From Sulfurirhabdus autotrophica (GTDB taxonomy: Bacteria; Pseudomonadota; Gammaproteobacteria; Burkholderiales; SMCO01): a stretch of DNA of 58,335 bases. The translations under genes were made by a program, and so were the position numbers. Within the stretch, counting starts at the first letter, position 1. Each line of letters starts with the position of its first letter. Shown here one piece after another: positions 8,226 to 17,170 of this stretch. The notes beneath the pieces are model-generated. The model was not told the origin of the DNA, searched no databases, and was given only the letters and a program-made list of their open reading frames with translations. The stretch covers positions 1-58,335 of the forward strand of contig NZ_SMCO01000020.1 in NCBI RefSeq assembly GCF_004346685.1, read 5' to 3'.

Positions 8226-9056
8226 TTACTTGCGGAAAACAGATGCTTTCATTGGTAAACCGTTGCTGACAAAGGAGTGGAAATACTCCAGATTATTATA
8301 TTCTTCACTACCTTCCTTGAACGGGACTGCACGAACTTGTTTGTTGCAACCCTGATAACGATCGTGCAACGTGACAAGTTTGTCGCCACCGCGGAATACC
8401 GGCCAGTGTGTTGCTTGCCCAAGAACCGGGGATAGCATTTCTGAACGGATGCGATTTCCTGCGTTATCAACGTGGCAAGTAGCACATGAGAAGTTCAGTT
8501 GACCACGGCGTGCATAGAAGTGGTGTTTACCAGCTTCATAAGCTGCGGTAGCTGCTGGACCTTCAACTTTGACATTCATGAGCATACCATCTGACAAAGT
8601 ACGCATGTATGAGGTCAATGTACCAATACCTTTCATGTCGCCTAAATCAAATGCTGCTTCGCCATTGTCGGTACGGCATTTGTTGATGGCACCTTCCAGT
8701 GTTACAACTTTACCTGTTTTGTCATCAAACATGGGGTAATTGCCAGCAATGTTTTTGCCACCATTGGGCAAGCAACTTGCATAGGTTTTGCCATTTTTGA
8801 ATGGTGTTTCCCACATTTTCTGACCTTTTTCTATGTCAGTCAGGAAGGGAGGGAACTCCATGATGCTATCGTATTGCGCTTTCGAGTCCGCATCAAAAGC
8901 CAGCGCGCCATAGACATAATCGTCATAAACAACTTTTGGAAAGGCTTTTTTGAAATGATCTAGAAGTTGCTGACGATCTTGTTCTGGTGTTGCATGTGCA
9001 GCAAGTGAACCGGCTAAGAGGCCAGCACTTGCGAGAGTGAGCAGTAGTTTTTTCAT
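8226..9056 (-). CDS. soxA: SoxA, monohaem L-cysteine S-thiosulfotransferase subunit
   Basis: A 276-residue periplasmic cytochrome with a Sec signal (MKKLLLTLASAGLLAGSLAAHA). With SoxX it oxidatively attaches thiosulfate to the SoxY cysteine. Only one haem site, CATCH (191-195), is present. The region that binds the other haem in dihaem SoxA instead shows single cysteines C95 (ASCLP) and C127, which may form a disulfide. C237 in QGCNKQ is the expected cysteine ligand of the active-site haem that carries the thiosulfate. Last gene of soxXYZA, followed by a terminator. Confidence 0.95.
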   Translation of the reverse strand: MKKLLLTLASAGLLAGSLAAHATPEQDRQQLLDHFKKAFPKVVYDDYVYGALAFDADSKAQYDSIMEFPPFLTDIEKGQKMWETPFKNGKTYASCLPNGGKNIAGNYPMFDDKTGKVVTLEGAINKCRTDNGEAAFDLGDMKGIGTLTSYMRTLSDGMLMNVKVEGPAATAAYEAGKHHFYARRGQLNFSCATCHVDNAGNRIRSEMLSPVLGQATHWPVFRGGDKLVTLHDRYQGCNKQVRAVPFKEGSEEYNNLEYFHSFVSNGLPMKASVFRK

Positions 9057-9122
9057 ACTATCCTCCTAATTATAAGTATTCGTGGCATGCGGGCTTTGCA
9101 AGCAAATCCGCATGCTGAGGGT

Positions 9123-9437
9123 TTAGCTGACAGTAGCTTCAACGGTGTTTTTTTCACCCTTGTTGTCTTCCCAATTGACGACTACTTTATCGCCTGCCTT
9201 AGCACCTTTAACTTTGAAGCCCAGGTAGGGGTTCTTTGAAATGGCGCCGCCCCATTGTGCATCCAGTACTTCTTTACCGTTAACGCTTGCTGACACGTTC
9301 TGGATGAAGTGCGCCGGAATAAGCTGTCCGGTTTTAGCATCTTTACGCAGTCCGGTTTCCATTACGTGATTCATCAATACTTTAATATCTGCTGAGTCAC
9401 CTTGTGCTGTTGCACGGATTTTCATTGCATCTGCCAT
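9123..9437 (-). CDS. soxZ: SoxZ sulfur carrier subunit
   Basis: A 104-residue immunoglobulin-like beta protein without a signal peptide, as usual for SoxZ, which is exported with its Tat-bearing partner SoxY. The family segments are visible: IRATAQGDSADIKVLMNHVMETG near the N-terminus and the C-terminal GAKAGDKVVVNWEDNKGE. It forms the SoxYZ heterodimer that carries sulfur intermediates. A GGA-type ribosome binding site precedes ATG 9437. It lies between soxY and soxA in the operon. Confidence 0.95.
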   Translation of the reverse strand: MADAMKIRATAQGDSADIKVLMNHVMETGLRKDAKTGQLIPAHFIQNVSASVNGKEVLDAQWGGAISKNPYLGFKVKGAKAGDKVVVNWEDNKGEKNTVEATVS

Positions 9438-9471
9438 TTTTATATTCCTTTCAGTAATGAGTTTTTAACGT

Positions 9472-9942
9472 TTAACCGCCACATCCACCGATGGTCACTT
9501 TCACTTCTTTAGCAGCAGTGTAAGTCTTGCCGCCAGCCTTAACTACAGCGCGAACCAGTGAGGTCTGACCCATCTTGATACGGGTGGAAACGTAGCCTTC
9601 AGCTCCGTTGGAAAGATTAAAGTTGGCTACAAGCGGATTGGCATTTTTCTCTGCCATGATAGCGATGGATGTTGTGCCGGCAATTTTGCTGGTTATTTCC
9701 ACTGGCACTACAGCACCGTTTTCAGCAATGTCTGGTGCTTTAATTGAAATGTCTTTGCTATCTACAGGTGCACTGGCACCCATGCTTTTTAATGCATCAC
9801 TGACGCTTTTAGCGCCAAATGCGTCTTTGTTCCATTCAGCTGCAAGCACTTGTGTTGGCTTCAGCAGACCGGCAGCAATAGCGATTGCAACCGTGCCAGC
9901 AGCACCTGTGCCTTTTAGAAATGTTCTGCGAAATGAATTCAT
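9472..9942 (-). CDS. soxY: SoxY sulfur carrier protein
   Basis: A 156-residue protein with a twin-arginine signal (RRTFLKGTGAAG, cleavage near LA-AEW) and the diagnostic C-terminal swinging arm GGCGG. The single cysteine of that arm covalently carries thiosulfate, sulfane sulfur and sulfonate intermediates between SoxAX and SoxB. The final residues are intact to the stop, so the carrier should be functional. It is co-transcribed with soxX, 21 bases upstream, and soxZ, 34 bases downstream. Confidence 0.96.
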   Translation of the reverse strand: MNSFRRTFLKGTGAAGTVAIAIAAGLLKPTQVLAAEWNKDAFGAKSVSDALKSMGASAPVDSKDISIKAPDIAENGAVVPVEITSKIAGTTSIAIMAEKNANPLVANFNLSNGAEGYVSTRIKMGQTSLVRAVVKAGGKTYTAAKEVKVTIGGCGG

Positions 9943-9963
9943 GGATTTCCTCTCCTATATCAA

Positions 9964-10338
9964 TCAAAGACTGTGAATAAAGTCGGTGACTTTATCGATT
10001 TCTTGTTCAGTTAAAATTTTGTGTTTGCCGAATGGAGGCATGGATGTTTTTGGATTGTTATCCATTGCGTTCCAAATTTGGGCACGAAGCTTTGCACGAT
10101 CAGGGAAGCGTGCTTTCATTGCAATCAGGGGTGGCGCAATATTGCCGGGTGCTTCTGCATCTGGAATATTTGGCATTGCGTGGCATGCCAGGCAATTGCC
10201 TTTAGATTTGTCAAAAGAAATGTCTTTACCTGTTACTTCCTTAGCAGGTGCATCAGCAGCATATGCGGTTGTTATCCCTGTGGCAGCAAGTATGGTGGCG
10301 ATGCTTGCCGCCAGAATTAAAGATTTGCGCTTTTGCAT
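9964..10338 (-). CDS. soxX: SoxX cytochrome c subunit
   Basis: A 124-residue monohaem cytochrome c: signal peptide (MQKRKSLILAASIATILAATGITTAYA), haem site CLACH (49-53), and a distal methionine probably in the SMPPFG segment. It pairs with SoxA to couple thiosulfate to SoxY and pass electrons on to a cytochrome. It is the first gene of soxXYZA, with a strong AGGAGG ribosome binding site ahead of ATG 10338. Confidence 0.94.
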   Translation of the reverse strand: MQKRKSLILAASIATILAATGITTAYAADAPAKEVTGKDISFDKSKGNCLACHAMPNIPDAEAPGNIAPPLIAMKARFPDRAKLRAQIWNAMDNNPKTSMPPFGKHKILTEQEIDKVTDFIHSL

Positions 10339-10437
10339 TTTAATCCTCCTTTAATATTATGATTTTCTCTACAACGTTTGACTTACCTTTTCCAGAGAGT
10401 AGGCCAAGAGAATTGCTTCATTTGTTGCATGGATAAA

Positions 10438-10466
10438 AGCATACTGAATTTTTATGAGGTTGTCCA
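10438..10466 (-). promoter_or_regulatory. soxX: Predicted sigma-70 promoter of soxXYZA
   Basis: On the minus strand a -35 TGGACA (10466-10461) is followed after 17 bases by a -10 TATGCT (10443-10438). The predicted start near 10431 gives a leader of roughly 93 bases to soxX. The prediction is from consensus matching only. Confidence 0.45.
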
Positions 10467-10677
10467 AAATTTATTTAAAAAATTAATCATATTAATCAAT
10501 AGGTAGTATTATGCTACTAGAAAAATAATAATATTAATTTATGCTAATATGTATGTTCTGCATATCATTTAATGTAGATTTCAGTATGGCCTTCTTTTTA
10601 GAAGTCAAAGGGTTGTGATCTTTTTTTTAATTGTGCCTGGCGTTTTGTGAAAAAGCTGCATGGTACTTGCAGGCTTC
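10467..10677. other. AT-rich spacer between soxX and the M48 protease gene
   Basis: Together with the promoter and leader above, this forms a 339-base gap without a gene. It is very A/T rich, with ATTAA-TCATA-TTAAT and TAGTA-TTATGC-TACTA (10504-10519) as small inverted repeats upstream of the predicted sox promoter. Either could be a regulator site. No coding frame is supported. Confidence 0.3.
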
Positions 10678-12102
10678 TTATTGTTTTTTTGATTCTGCAT
10701 CGAGTGCTCTTAATTCTTTCATTCTGGCCTCGATAATTGATGCCTGGTAAAAATCGCCATCTTTCGTTTTTTGTGCAATTTGAAGCTGCTCAATTGCGGC
10801 GGTTAAATTGCCTCTTCTGAAATAGGCTTCAGCCAATGACTGGTGTTGCAATAAATTTTTCCCCTGAGCAGCGTAGCCTTGTGCTTGCAGGTCATACAGT
10901 TTTGCGTCGCTTGGGTATGAGCGCAGTTGATCTTGAATTAACTGCAGCGCCTCTCTGCTGTGTTTACCTTGTAGCAAAGATTCTGCATAGCCATAGGCTA
11001 TTGCACGATTACCCGGGTAATGTTTAAAGGCGGCTCTGTATAACTCTGTAGCGGATTCGGGTTGACCTACGGCTATTTTGAGCTGGGCTTCAAAATTGGC
11101 AACCATCGCGTTATTCACATTTGATTTTTTCAGGATGTTCAGTTCATTGTTTGCGCCTGCAAAATTTCTCGCGCGCATGTAAGCGTTAGCTAAACCGAAA
11201 TGTGCGGAGGCTTCGTAGGTATATTTTTTGTCATTCAGGATTTCTTTAAAGGAGGCAATAGCCTGTTCGGGGTGCCCTTGAAAAGCGCGAAGTTTTGCGC
11301 GAATCAACTGGAAATCCATACTGTCAGGCACTTGCCGATAGGGTATGTTGGCGGCTCTGTTTTGCATGTCAGCTATGCGGTCATTGGTGAGTGGGTGAGT
11401 TCGCAAATATTCTGGAGCATTGTTTTCGTAGACACGATTATATTTTTGCAGGCGTTCAAAAAAATTCGACATGCCATTTGTGTCAAAACCTGATTGTTTC
11501 ATTATCTGAAATCCAATGCGATCAGCTTCTTTTTCATGGTCACGGGTAAAATCCAGCTGGTTCTGGATGCTTTTTGCCTGCACTGTTGTGATAGCTGCAC
11601 TGGCTAATTGGGGGTTGGATCGGGAAGCAAGAATTGCCAGAGCAAGAGCAGCCAGTGAGGGCAGCGTGCTTTGTTGCTGGCCGGCAATTAAGCGTGCAAG
11701 ATGGCGCTGCGTTACGTGAGCAATTTCGTGGGCAAGTACCCCGGCGAGTTCAGATTCGTTTTGAGCAGCCAGTATCAGGCCGGTATGCACGCCAATGTAG
11801 CCGCCAGGTAAAGCAAAAGCGTTGAGTGTGCCATCTTTGATGGCGAAAAATTCAAAATCGCGCTGGTTGTCCGGGCTGTGAGAAACAAGGCGATAACCCA
11901 GATTGTTCAAGTATTCAGACACTTCAGCATCGTCCAGATAATGTGAATCTCGATAGATATCGCGCATGATGGCATCGCCAATGCGGCGTTCCTGTTGCGG
12001 TGAAAATGCGGATTGAGAGGCTTCTCCAAGGTCAGGAAGCCCGTCTGCCATTGAGGAAGGGATAAAACTGGCTAGCAGAGCCAATAGATAGAGTATTCGC
12101 AT
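10678..12102 (-). CDS. BepA-like M48 metalloprotease with TPR domain
   Basis: 474 residues from ATG 12102; the frame extends upstream, but this start gives a clean signal peptide ([19 protein letters not shown]). An M48 zinc protease domain follows with HEIAH (125-129) and the third-ligand glutamate in [11 protein letters not shown]. The C-terminal half is made of tetratricopeptide repeats (about 280-460). BepA proteins act in the periplasm on misassembled outer-membrane proteins such as LptD. The gene is a neighbour of moaC on the opposite strand, with starts 54 bases apart. Confidence 0.87.
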   Translation of the reverse strand: MRILYLLALLASFIPSSMADGLPDLGEASQSAFSPQQERRIGDAIMRDIYRDSHYLDDAEVSEYLNNLGYRLVSHSPDNQRDFEFFAIKDGTLNAFALPGGYIGVHTGLILAAQNESELAGVLAHEIAHVTQRHLARLIAGQQQSTLPSLAALALAILASRSNPQLASAAITTVQAKSIQNQLDFTRDHEKEADRIGFQIMKQSGFDTNGMSNFFERLQKYNRVYENNAPEYLRTHPLTNDRIADMQNRAANIPYRQVPDSMDFQLIRAKLRAFQGHPEQAIASFKEILNDKKYTYEASAHFGLANAYMRARNFAGANNELNILKKSNVNNAMVANFEAQLKIAVGQPESATELYRAAFKHYPGNRAIAYGYAESLLQGKHSREALQLIQDQLRSYPSDAKLYDLQAQGYAAQGKNLLQHQSLAEAYFRRGNLTAAIEQLQIAQKTKDGDFYQASIIEARMKELRALDAESKKQ

Positions 12103-12156
12103 GGTGCTATGATAGCCATAGTAAGTAATAGTTCCTATAGAGGTGCAATAAAAAAT

Positions 12157-12633
12157 ATGAGTCAATTTACGCATTTTGATGCCCAGGGCCAGGCGCATAT
12201 GGTGGGCATTGGCGAGAAAAATGAAACGCACCGAGTCGCCCGTGCTGTGGGTTCAATTGTGATGCAACCTGAAACCTTGCAAATGATTCTGGCTGGTGAC
12301 AGCAAAAAAGGGGATGTGCTGGGTGTGGCGCGTATCGCTGCTATTCAAGGATCTAAACGTACCTCAGAGTTAATTCCCCTTTGTCATCCTATTTTTTTAA
12401 CCAAGGTGGCTGTTGAATTCAATATTTCTGAGCCGACTTCTTCTATTGAGTGTGTTGTGACTGCTGAAACCGTGGGTCGCACCGGCGTGGAAATGGAAGC
12501 GCTGACTGCTGTGAGCGTTGCATTGTTAACTGTTTATGATATGTGTAAAGCAGTGGACAGGGGTATGCGCATGGAGGGGATTTGTTTAATGGAAAAGCTG
12601 GGTGGCAAGTCGGGACACTGGGTGCGGGATTAA
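12157..12633 (+). CDS. moaC: MoaC, cyclic pyranopterin monophosphate synthase
   Basis: 158 residues from ATG 12157 (the frame is open further upstream, but [21 protein letters not shown] is the family N-terminus). Conserved blocks include [28 protein letters not shown] and [26 protein letters not shown], with the lysine and acidic residues of the active site. It catalyses the second half of the first step of molybdenum cofactor synthesis, from the MoaA product to cPMP. The SoeA enzyme encoded downstream needs this cofactor, but moaC stands alone here. Confidence 0.95.
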   Translation: MSQFTHFDAQGQAHMVGIGEKNETHRVARAVGSIVMQPETLQMILAGDSKKGDVLGVARIAAIQGSKRTSELIPLCHPIFLTKVAVEFNISEPTSSIECVVTAETVGRTGVEMEALTAVSVALLTVYDMCKAVDRGMRMEGICLMEKLGGKSGHWVRD

Positions 12634-12708
12634 TGTTGTATTCTGTGAAGTGGTGAAAGGCGAGCTGAGAGCAGTTATGAATCCCAGCTTGTCTTTATGT
12701 TCACTGAA

Positions 12709-13161
12709 TTAAGCTTTGGGTACCCAGTTATGCGTTTCTCCCTGAAGTGACTGGCACCACGCGTAAAGCGCATCGTACATGATCATTCCCTGTTGCAACA
12801 TTTCGTGGTCATTCTGGAAATTGCGTGATAGCCCTAATGAGATGGCAAGCAAGCCTGCTGCCTGGGGAGCCAGGTCCAGACGGTCGGTATCTGCAGCGCG
12901 GACGATCATAGCCAGTTGTTGCAAGGCCAGTGTTTTCAGTTCGTATTTTTTCAGAAATGCATCAAAACTGCATAACTCACCTTCGTGCCCCATTTCTACA
13001 CCGGGTATGTCATAGGGTACCGCACCGGTTTCAGAGGCTACTTTGAGTACATCTGGTGCAGGGACATACAAAAACTCGGCATTTTTGTCGATGAATCGAT
13101 TAATTAACCATGGGCAAGCGATGCGATCAATTTTTGGACGTTCTCTGGTGACCCATTTCAT
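12709..13161 (-). CDS. ChrB C-terminal domain protein (stand-alone)
   Basis: A 150-residue protein corresponding only to the C-terminal ChrB domain. WVTRERPKIDRIACPWLINRFID aligns with WATRKRLWVDRMASAWLIKRFID of the full ChrB at 14909-15877. The N-terminal sensory/DNA-binding part of ChrB is absent. Stand-alone versions are common in chromate-resistance clusters; their exact role is unclear. It is last in the minus-strand unit chrB-chrA-rhodanese-this gene, 39 bases after the rhodanese gene. Confidence 0.85.
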   Translation of the reverse strand: MKWVTRERPKIDRIACPWLINRFIDKNAEFLYVPAPDVLKVASETGAVPYDIPGVEMGHEGELCSFDAFLKKYELKTLALQQLAMIVRAADTDRLDLAPQAAGLLAISLGLSRNFQNDHEMLQQGMIMYDALYAWCQSLQGETHNWVPKA

Positions 13162-13200
13162 TTTATATCTCCTTTCAATACCAGCAGTAGATTCAGGCTG

Positions 13201-13521
13201 TTATTTTTGAGTGACATCACCACCTGCATCTTTCCAGGCGGCAATGCCGCCCTCAATGTAGCGTGCTTTCAGACCTTTTGCCTGCAGTGTGTCAACAACC
13301 GCATTGCTGACAGATCCACCGCGAACGCAATATAAAACGATTTCCTGATCTCGGGGCAAGGTATCGCTCCAGGTGCTGATTTGTTCAGGGTCATGCCAAG
13401 TGGCGCCCTGAATGGCAGTGTCGACAGTTGATAAATCTGCTTTGCGACGAACATCGATGATTGTCAGGGATTTGTCGCCAAAAATAGATTTAAACTCCGG
13501 AATGCTGATGGTTCTGCTCAT
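13201..13521 (-). CDS. Single-domain rhodanese in the chromate cluster
   Basis: A 106-residue cytoplasmic rhodanese with the domain opening LTIIDVRRKADL and active-site loop CVRGGS (Cys65), ending with YIEGGIAAWKDAGG. The loop lengths fit a sulfurtransferase. It lies 12 bases downstream of chrA and belongs to the chromate unit, whereas a second rhodanese (30373) belongs to the sulfur cluster. It may serve thiol repair under chromate or sulfate-analogue stress, which is inference. Confidence 0.85.
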   Translation of the reverse strand: MSRTISIPEFKSIFGDKSLTIIDVRRKADLSTVDTAIQGATWHDPEQISTWSDTLPRDQEIVLYCVRGGSVSNAVVDTLQAKGLKARYIEGGIAAWKDAGGDVTQK

Positions 13522-13533
13522 TTAATTCGCTCC

Positions 13534-14919
13534 TTAAACAAAGAGGGGTTTAATGTATGAAAAGATGAGACCAATGGCGGCACAAGCGCCAATTACCTGC
13601 ATGATTCCGATTTTGTATCGGAACAGAGCAATAAATGCGGCTACTCCGATCAGCGCACTGAACCATTCAAAACCGGATAGCAAGGTTGAAAAGGTGAGGG
13701 GTTGTGACAATCCGTGTGGCCAAAGAACATGGTAAGCAAAAAATACAGCAAGATTTAGAATGACACCGACGACCGCTGCCGTAATGCCGGTGAGAGGTGC
13801 TGTGAATTTCAGATCGCCGTGAGTGGACTCCACTAATGGTCCACCAATAAGAATAAACAGGAAGGATGGCAAAAAGGTGAAAATGGTCGCGACTGTAGCA
13901 CCCGCGGCGCCGCCTAAAAAAAGATTGTCTACGCCAAACAGCGCTTTGGTCCAGCCCCCGACAAATCCGACAAAGGCAACGACCATGATCAGCGGGCCGG
14001 GAGTGGTTTCACCCAAAGCCAAACCGTCTATCATTTGTGTGCCGGTCAGCCATTGGTAATGTTCTACGCCTCCTTGGTACACATAAGGCAGCACTGCGTA
14101 CGCACCGCCAAAAGTTACCAGCGCAGCTTTGGTAAAGAACCAGCCCATCTGGGTGAGCGCACCTTGCCAGCCATAAGTTGCAGCAAGCGCGCTCATGATG
14201 GCGGTCCATATAGCCAAGCCAACTACAGCTAACACCATCAGACGTGACCATTTGAATGTGGTATGCTCGGGGGTAGGGGTGTGGTCATCTATAATGGCAG
14301 GCCCAAAACTTTTATCAGAAGCGCCATGACCGCCCCCAGCCTTGAATTTATTTGGCGCAATCCTGCTGCCGATGTAACCAATGATGCCCGCAGCAAGAAC
14401 GATGACAGGGAACGGGATGTTCAGCGCAAATATTGCAACAAAAGCTGCAGCAGCGATAGCCCATAGAATCCCGTTTTTGAGAGCGCGTGAGCCAATGCGA
14501 TAAGCGGCGAATACAACAATGGCAGTTACTGCGGGTTTAATCCCATATAAAATCCCGGCAACTTCAGGGACGTTACCGTAAGCCAGATAGATCCATGTGA
14601 GCGCAATCAGGATGAAAAGGGAGGGCAGGACAAATAGCACCCCAGCCATTATTCCCCCTTTAACTCCATGCATCAGCCAGCCGATGTAAGTGGCAAGTTG
14701 CTGAGCTTCTGGCCCTGGCAATACCATGCAATAGTTGAGTGCATGGAGAAAACGGTGCTCGGAAATCCAACGTCGGCGTTCTACCAGTTCCTGATGCATC
14801 ATGGAGATCTGCCCTGCCGGTCCGCCGAAACTGATGAAACCCAGTTTGAGCCAGTAGAGGAACGCCTCGGTAAATGAAACGGGTGGTGGCGCGGTGGTGG
14901 GGGTGGTTTCATTGGCCAT
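13534..14919 (-). CDS. chrA: ChrA chromate efflux transporter
   Basis: 461 residues from ATG 14919, overlapping the chrB stop by 11 bases. It is a two-domain CHR antiporter: the first domain has SFGGPAGQISMMHQELVERR and LPGPEAQQLATYIGW, and the second has TFGGAYAVLPYVYQGGVEHY and LGETTPGPLIMV. About ten to twelve TM helices are visible. Family members expel chromate across the inner membrane. The GHGASDKSFG linker (about 215-225) separates the two halves. Confidence 0.93.
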   Translation of the reverse strand: MANETTPTTAPPPVSFTEAFLYWLKLGFISFGGPAGQISMMHQELVERRRWISEHRFLHALNYCMVLPGPEAQQLATYIGWLMHGVKGGIMAGVLFVLPSLFILIALTWIYLAYGNVPEVAGILYGIKPAVTAIVVFAAYRIGSRALKNGILWAIAAAAFVAIFALNIPFPVIVLAAGIIGYIGSRIAPNKFKAGGGHGASDKSFGPAIIDDHTPTPEHTTFKWSRLMVLAVVGLAIWTAIMSALAATYGWQGALTQMGWFFTKAALVTFGGAYAVLPYVYQGGVEHYQWLTGTQMIDGLALGETTPGPLIMVVAFVGFVGGWTKALFGVDNLFLGGAAGATVATIFTFLPSFLFILIGGPLVESTHGDLKFTAPLTGITAAVVGVILNLAVFFAYHVLWPHGLSQPLTFSTLLSGFEWFSALIGVAAFIALFRYKIGIMQVIGACAAIGLIFSYIKPLFV

Positions 14920-15877
14920 GGGGTTTCTCCTCGTTGGTATAAGCTGCATACAGATCATCGAATAGTGTTGATGCGTCATTCAGTAGCATGTCGTCGTCTA
15001 AGCAACGTTCTTTTGTGCCTTTTAAAATCATTTCCAAGCCTGCAGCTTCAGCTACAGGAATGCCGCCAACATCAAGGAAATGCACTGTCGCAGCTAAACG
15101 CGCCAAGGCCGGGTCAGTTTCCAGGCTGAAAGAATGCATGAGTACCTCAAAAGTGACCATCGAACCCACGTGGGTAAAGGTTGCGCCGTCAAAATCAAAA
15201 CCCGAGGCATTTTTTGGGCAATTCCCGGGTTTATCCAGCCATAAAAATTTTGCATTCTGGTCTATAAATCGTTTGATTAACCATGCACTGGCCATGCGAT
15301 CTACCCAGAGTCGCTTTCTGGTTGCCCAAATGCGGTTTTGGTGTTTTTCTTTGTTAAGTCGTTTGATCTTACCGGTAGCAGGTGTGGGTTCGTCCGGGTT
15401 GGAGAGGGCGGAGAATTCTGCTGTGGCTTGAGCAAGTGCTGTGCTGGTTTGATCTTGAGCGGGGCCTGGGAAAAAATCGATGCCAGAAAGTGCTGCGAAA
15501 TCTCTGCTCAATCGTTGTAAAGATCGTCTGGAGGTTGGAATACTTTGAGATTCAAATGTTGCCCGAAGTTCGTCAATTTCCTGTTTTAATGCGGCATATT
15601 CATTGGTTCGGTCGAATAATGTACGGAAAGTGATATCTTGTTCCGGACTGGTTGAACTGAGTTTAAGCACATAGGCGCTTCCGCCAGCCTGCATTACTTC
15701 CTGTGCCTGTTTGTGCAGGATGGATCCAGCGGATTCAATTTCCGGCAACAAATAAACACCATCGCGGAGTACACCACATCCGCTGCTTTTTAGTGCGCGC
15801 CAGATGCGCATGCGGGCAGTGGCATTTTGAGTCGGGAGGCTGATAATAAGTGAAAGCCAATGCAGTGAAGTGGTCAT
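14909..15877 (-). CDS. chrB: ChrB chromate-responsive regulator
   Basis: 322 residues from ATG 15877 (MTTSLHWLSLIISLPT). The N-terminal half (about 1-150) has the ChrB domain with RMRIWRALKSSGCGVLRDGVYLLPE; the C-terminal half (about 190-320) has the ChrB-C domain. In characterised systems ChrB represses or senses chromate for chrA. A near-ideal minus-strand promoter with two palindromes lies directly upstream, and no Shine-Dalgarno sequence is visible, so the mRNA may be leaderless and autoregulated. Confidence 0.88.
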   Translation of the reverse strand: MTTSLHWLSLIISLPTQNATARMRIWRALKSSGCGVLRDGVYLLPEIESAGSILHKQAQEVMQAGGSAYVLKLSSTSPEQDITFRTLFDRTNEYAALKQEIDELRATFESQSIPTSRRSLQRLSRDFAALSGIDFFPGPAQDQTSTALAQATAEFSALSNPDEPTPATGKIKRLNKEKHQNRIWATRKRLWVDRMASAWLIKRFIDQNAKFLWLDKPGNCPKNASGFDFDGATFTHVGSMVTFEVLMHSFSLETDPALARLAATVHFLDVGGIPVAEAAGLEMILKGTKERCLDDDMLLNDASTLFDDLYAAYTNEEKPHGQ

Positions 15878-15884
15878 GTAGGAT

Positions 15885-15923
15885 ATGCTACAGTACTGTT
15901 GTACTATTGACAATACTATTGTC
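15885..15923 (-). promoter_or_regulatory. chrB: chrB promoter with overlapping palindromes
   Basis: On the minus strand a -35 TTGTCA (15913-15908), a 17-base spacer and a -10 TAGCAT (15890-15885) predict a start near 15878, practically at the chrB ATG. Two perfect palindromes overlap it: ACAGTACTGT (15890-15899) in the spacer and GACAATA-C-TATTGTC (15909-15923) across the -35. They are good candidates for ChrB operators. Confidence 0.6.
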
Positions 15924-16014
15924 GGGTGCGAGAGTGCTTTATCAAAACCGGTTTGAATGCTGTTGGTGGCTAATTTTTGTTGGCCCATCAGCCGGTTCGT
16001 CAATTGAGGAAGCC

Positions 16015-16941
16015 ATGATTAAACGCATTATCTTTACTTTTCTCATTTTCTGGTCTGCGCAGATTGTTGCAGATGACCTGCTGCTTAAGCCTGTGCAAGT
16101 CTCTCCCAATATATACGCAGTGATTGGGGATATCGGTGGGCAATCGTATGAGAACGATGGCTTAAACAGTAATTTAGGTTTTGTGGTTACGCCTGAAGGT
16201 GTGGTTATCATCAATAGCGGTCCGAGTACACGCGTGGCGAAGGCGCTGCATGCTGCGATCCGGAAAATTACCCCCCAACCAGTTAAGTGGGTGATTAATG
16301 TTAATTCACAAAGTCATTACTGGCTTGGGAATGCCTATTTCCAATCTTTGAATATTCCCATTATTGCGCACAAGGAAGCAGGACGCCTCATGCATGAGAT
16401 GGGCGAGATGCAACTTGCATCGCTGAAAGGTGTGCTCAAAGACAAAGCGGCGGGTACACAAATTACCTATCCTTCTGAATTGTTTCAGGACAAGCGTGAG
16501 ATCAAATTGGGGAGCGTGGTTTTTCAGCTGATTTCGTTTGGTTCTGCCCATACGGCTGGCGATATGGTTGTATGGTTGCCCCAGCAAAAAGTGTTGTTCT
16601 CTGGCGATCTGGTTTTCACTGAACGGCTCTTGGCTGTAATACCTATTGGTAATAGTGGTGGTTGGGTTAAAGCGTTTGATAGTGCCATGGCACTTGGGCC
16701 AAAGCGCATTGTGCCCGGTCATGGAAAGCAGACTAACGTTCAGCAGGCAACGCGAGATACCCGGGATTATCTGGTTTTCAATCGCACGGCAATTAAAAAA
16801 ATGCAGGATAAAGGTGCATCGTTGCAAGAAGCTGTTGAGAAAATTGACCAGTCAAAATTCAGATACTTGGTGAATTTTGATTTGTTGTCGCGGCGAAATG
16901 TGAATCAGATTTTCACCGAGATGGAACAAGAATCGTTTTAG
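16015..16941 (+). CDS. Secreted MBL-fold protein with altered metal motif
   Basis: 308 residues from ATG 16015, with a Sec signal (MIKRIIFTFLIFWSAQIVA). The metallo-beta-lactamase fold is clear: GFVVTPEGVVIINSGPS, the late motifs SAHTAGDMVVW and VLFSGDLVF, and PGHGKQ. The first metal motif HxHxDH is replaced by SQSHYWLGN (residues 98-106), which keeps only one histidine, so a normal dinuclear zinc site cannot form. Related proteins occur in sulfur and methylotrophic bacteria (SoxH-like, quinoprotein-relay hydrolases). It is divergent from chrB, sharing a 137-base intergenic region. Confidence 0.75.
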   Translation: MIKRIIFTFLIFWSAQIVADDLLLKPVQVSPNIYAVIGDIGGQSYENDGLNSNLGFVVTPEGVVIINSGPSTRVAKALHAAIRKITPQPVKWVINVNSQSHYWLGNAYFQSLNIPIIAHKEAGRLMHEMGEMQLASLKGVLKDKAAGTQITYPSELFQDKREIKLGSVVFQLISFGSAHTAGDMVVWLPQQKVLFSGDLVFTERLLAVIPIGNSGGWVKAFDSAMALGPKRIVPGHGKQTNVQQATRDTRDYLVFNRTAIKKMQDKGASLQEAVEKIDQSKFRYLVNFDLLSRRNVNQIFTEMEQESF

Positions 16942-17170
16942 CCGACTTGGTGCTCATTTATATATTAATGGGCAGTTCTGTTTATTGTGGTGGCGAATTT
17001 GGGAGTGGTAGCGGCTTCAGTGGAGGTATGGATGGATTTGCGGGATGCTTCTGATAGTGGTTTCAGGTGGCAATGGATGTGGGGGTATGCGGTGGAGGTG
17101 ACTGAGTTAAATAAATTCAGTTATGTTAAATAAATAGCAGTTATAAGTACGCTTTTTTAGGGGAATAAAA

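Noticed and set aside
9608-10354. Long plus-strand open frames of 99-122 codons opposite soxY and soxX.
   Set aside because: They lie fully antisense to well-supported sox genes, have no family motifs and no start signals.
16968-17054. A 28-codon glycine-rich frame (MGSSVYCGGEFGSGSGFSGG and on) after the MBL gene, suggestive of a small peptide.
   Set aside because: No ribosome binding site or promoter, and it is very short in a G-rich spacer. Chance open frames of this size are common.
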